A stretch of DNA of 8,048 nucleotides, taken from positions 1 to 8,048 of the forward strand of contig JAJUHR010000070.1 of NCBI GenBank assembly GCA_029267795.1, written 5' to 3'. The notes beneath the pieces are model-generated. The model saw only the letters and a list, made by a program, of their open reading frames with translations. It did not search any database and was not told where the DNA came from. The position numbers were made by a program, and so were the translations under genes. This document shows positions 7,460-8,048 of this stretch, piece by piece (positions within the stretch are counted from its first letter, which is position 1; each line of letters starts with the position of its first letter). This DNA comes from Planctomycetota bacterium (lineage in GTDB: Bacteria > Planctomycetota > Phycisphaerae > Phycisphaerales > Phycisphaeraceae).

Positions 7460-7519
7460 ATATGGCCCGACGTTCCATACACACCTGGACGCTAACCTGC
7501 CCCGCCTTCTCCGGCACCG

Positions 7520-7762
7520 TTATAGCGTCGCCGAAGTGTACGGCAGCAGCGCCATATACCGGGCTCGCTTGATCGCTTGGGCGACCAGCCGCTGCTCGCG
7601 GGCGCTTAAGCCGGTGCGCTTGCGGCTCTGAATCTTGCCGTTGGGGGTCAACAACCGCCTCAGGTCGTTGATGTTGCGGTAGTCCACGTACAGCGTGCCA
7701 TTGCTGCTGACGTGCGTGATCTTGACTCTGGGCGCCGCACCAAATTGAGTGAACTCTGCCAC
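7520..7762 (-). CDS. rpsR: 30S ribosomal protein bS18
   Basis: bS18 binds the 30S platform next to bS6. The diagnostic region is clear: YVDYRNINDLRRLLTPNGKI followed by RKRTGLSAREQRLVAQAIKR and ARYMALLPYTSATL, which aligns along the whole core of E. coli S18 (DYKDIATLKNYITESGKI, ending in ARAIKRARYLSLLPY). I chose GTG 7762, giving 80 residues, because CGGAG lies 9 nt upstream and the length is nearer the usual 75. A GTG at 7801 would give 93 residues with a charged extension (MSRDYEPKAEYGP), but has no ribosome binding site. Zinc-type cysteines are absent. Neighbours are unusual: neither rpsF, ssb nor rplI is adjacent on the visible sides. A likely promoter lies at 7835-7863. Stop is TAA at 7522-7520. 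Confidence 0.93.
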   Translation of the reverse strand: MAEFTQFGAAPRVKITHVSSNGTLYVDYRNINDLRRLLTPNGKIQSRKRTGLSAREQRLVAQAIKRARYMALLPYTSATL

Positions 7763-7834
7763 GGGTCCATACTCCGCCTTGGGTTCATAGTCCCGGCTCA
7801 CCGGCCGGAGCGACGGAAACTTTTCGAATCACTA

Positions 7835-7863
7835 ATAATACCTGGATCGGCTCTGCGATCCAA
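7835..7863 (-). promoter_or_regulatory. Probable rpsR promoter
   Basis: On the minus strand TATTAT (7840-7835, five of six for -10) stands 17 nt from TTGGAT (7863-7858, three of six for -35). The -10 lies in the only A+T-rich patch of the gap. Transcription would begin near 7828, giving a leader of about 27 nt to GTG 7801 or 66 nt to GTG 7762. The weak -35 and an overlapping palindrome suggest regulated activity, which is inference. Confidence 0.6.
7843..7862. promoter_or_regulatory. Perfect 7-bp dyad within the rpsR promoter, possible operator
   Basis: TGGATCG (7843-7849) and CGATCCA (7856-7862) are perfect inverted repeats separated by 6 bp. The 20-bp dyad overlaps the -35 box and fills most of the spacer of the predicted rpsR promoter, the classic place for a repressor site. 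Because it lies upstream of the predicted start it would act as DNA rather than RNA. Which protein might bind is unknown. Confidence 0.5.
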
Positions 7864-7903
7864 GCGTGCAACCCGGGAACCAGCCCGACTCACCGCTGCG
7901 TCT

Positions 7904-7934
7904 GGGTGGCTGGGGCAGAGCACAGCGATGCCCC
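7904..7934. repeat. Palindromic intergenic repeat, copy B (upstream of rpsR)
   Basis: GGGGCA (7912-7917) pairs with TGCCCC (7929-7934) around an 11-nt loop, preceded by the same 13-bp core as copy A (7904-7916). Beyond the core, 13 of 17 aligned positions match copy A with one single-base gap; mismatches cluster in the loop. It lies 25-55 nt past the stop of the preceding gene, in the same orientation as copy A. A dispersed repeat family or a shared 3'-end structure is the likely explanation. Confidence 0.65.
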
Positions 7935-7959
7935 CGGCTGCAGGTGCCGCCCCGCCTCC

Positions 7960-8048
7960 CTACCGTGTGACCCGCACCGGCAGCACCACCATCGGCAGGC
8001 CGGCGAAATGCAGCCGCCGCTGAAGGTTCATCGCCGCTTGGTTGTGCA
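7960..8048 (-). CDS. C-terminal end of an unidentified protein
   Basis: An open frame enters from the right edge and ends at TAG 7962-7960. The visible 28 residues read HNQAAMNLQRRL, then HFAGLPMVVLPVRVTR: an amphipathic helix followed by a hydrophobic strand, as at the end of an alpha/beta domain. Codon third positions are strongly G or C, as in the neighbouring genes, which supports real coding. The sequence is too short to assign; it does not look like bS6, SSB or bL9, the usual neighbours of rpsR. A flavodoxin-like or other Rossmann-type enzyme is conceivable but unsupported. Confidence 0.5.
   Translation of the reverse strand, partial: HNQAAMNLQRRLHFAGLPMVVLPVRVTR

Noticed and set aside
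4559..7495. Very long open frame (978 codons) on the plus strand opposite uvrA
   Set aside because: It mirrors uvrA on the other strand. In GC-rich genes few stop codons arise in the antisense frame, and its arginine-, histidine-, glutamine- and proline-rich product matches no family and lacks domain structure.
7802..7959. tRNA or other structured RNA gene upstream of rpsR
   Set aside because: The gap has two short dyads but no cloverleaf arms or conserved tRNA loop sequence.
7712..8023. Plus-strand open frame of 103 codons across the rpsR upstream region
   Set aside because: It overlaps the rpsR 5' end, its promoter and the preceding gene end, and its product shows no recognisable features.

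Overview
The window is a compact, GC-rich bacterial chromosome segment in which every supported gene lies on the minus strand, so transcription runs from high to low coordinates. Gene content is housekeeping: ribosome, DNA repair, ATP synthase, cell-wall elongation and rRNA modification. High GC, several starts without a clear Shine-Dalgarno sequence, and the style of the bS18 and RodA proteins make a Planctomycetota (possibly Phycisphaerae-like) host my best guess. That placement is inference and was not tested by any search.

Layout in transcription order: (1) the last 28 codons of an unidentified gene (8048-7960); (2) a 158-200 bp gap with a palindromic repeat copy and a likely sigma70-type promoter whose spacer carries a dyad; (3) rpsR for ribosomal protein bS18; (4) a 220 bp gap with a second copy of the same palindromic repeat; (5) uvrA, complete; (6) a 72 bp gap with a near-consensus promoter and a strong ribosome binding site for (7) atpC, the F1 epsilon subunit, which starts with TTG and stands apart from other ATP synthase genes; (8) a 101 bp gap with a small hairpin; (9) mrdA (PBP2) overlapping (10) rodA; (11) after 46 bp, the 5' part of rsmG running off the left edge.

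mrdA and rodA form a translationally coupled pair encoding the transpeptidase and glycosyltransferase of the elongasome. rsmG probably follows on the same transcript. rpsR and atpC each appear to have their own promoter, so the run is likely at least three transcription units rather than one operon. I see no phage, transposon, CRISPR, toxin-antitoxin or defence genes and no tRNA. The least ordinary features are the paired intergenic hairpin repeat around rpsR, the palindrome within the rpsR promoter, the orphan atpC, and substitutions at usually conserved positions of RodA and the first UvrA zinc module.
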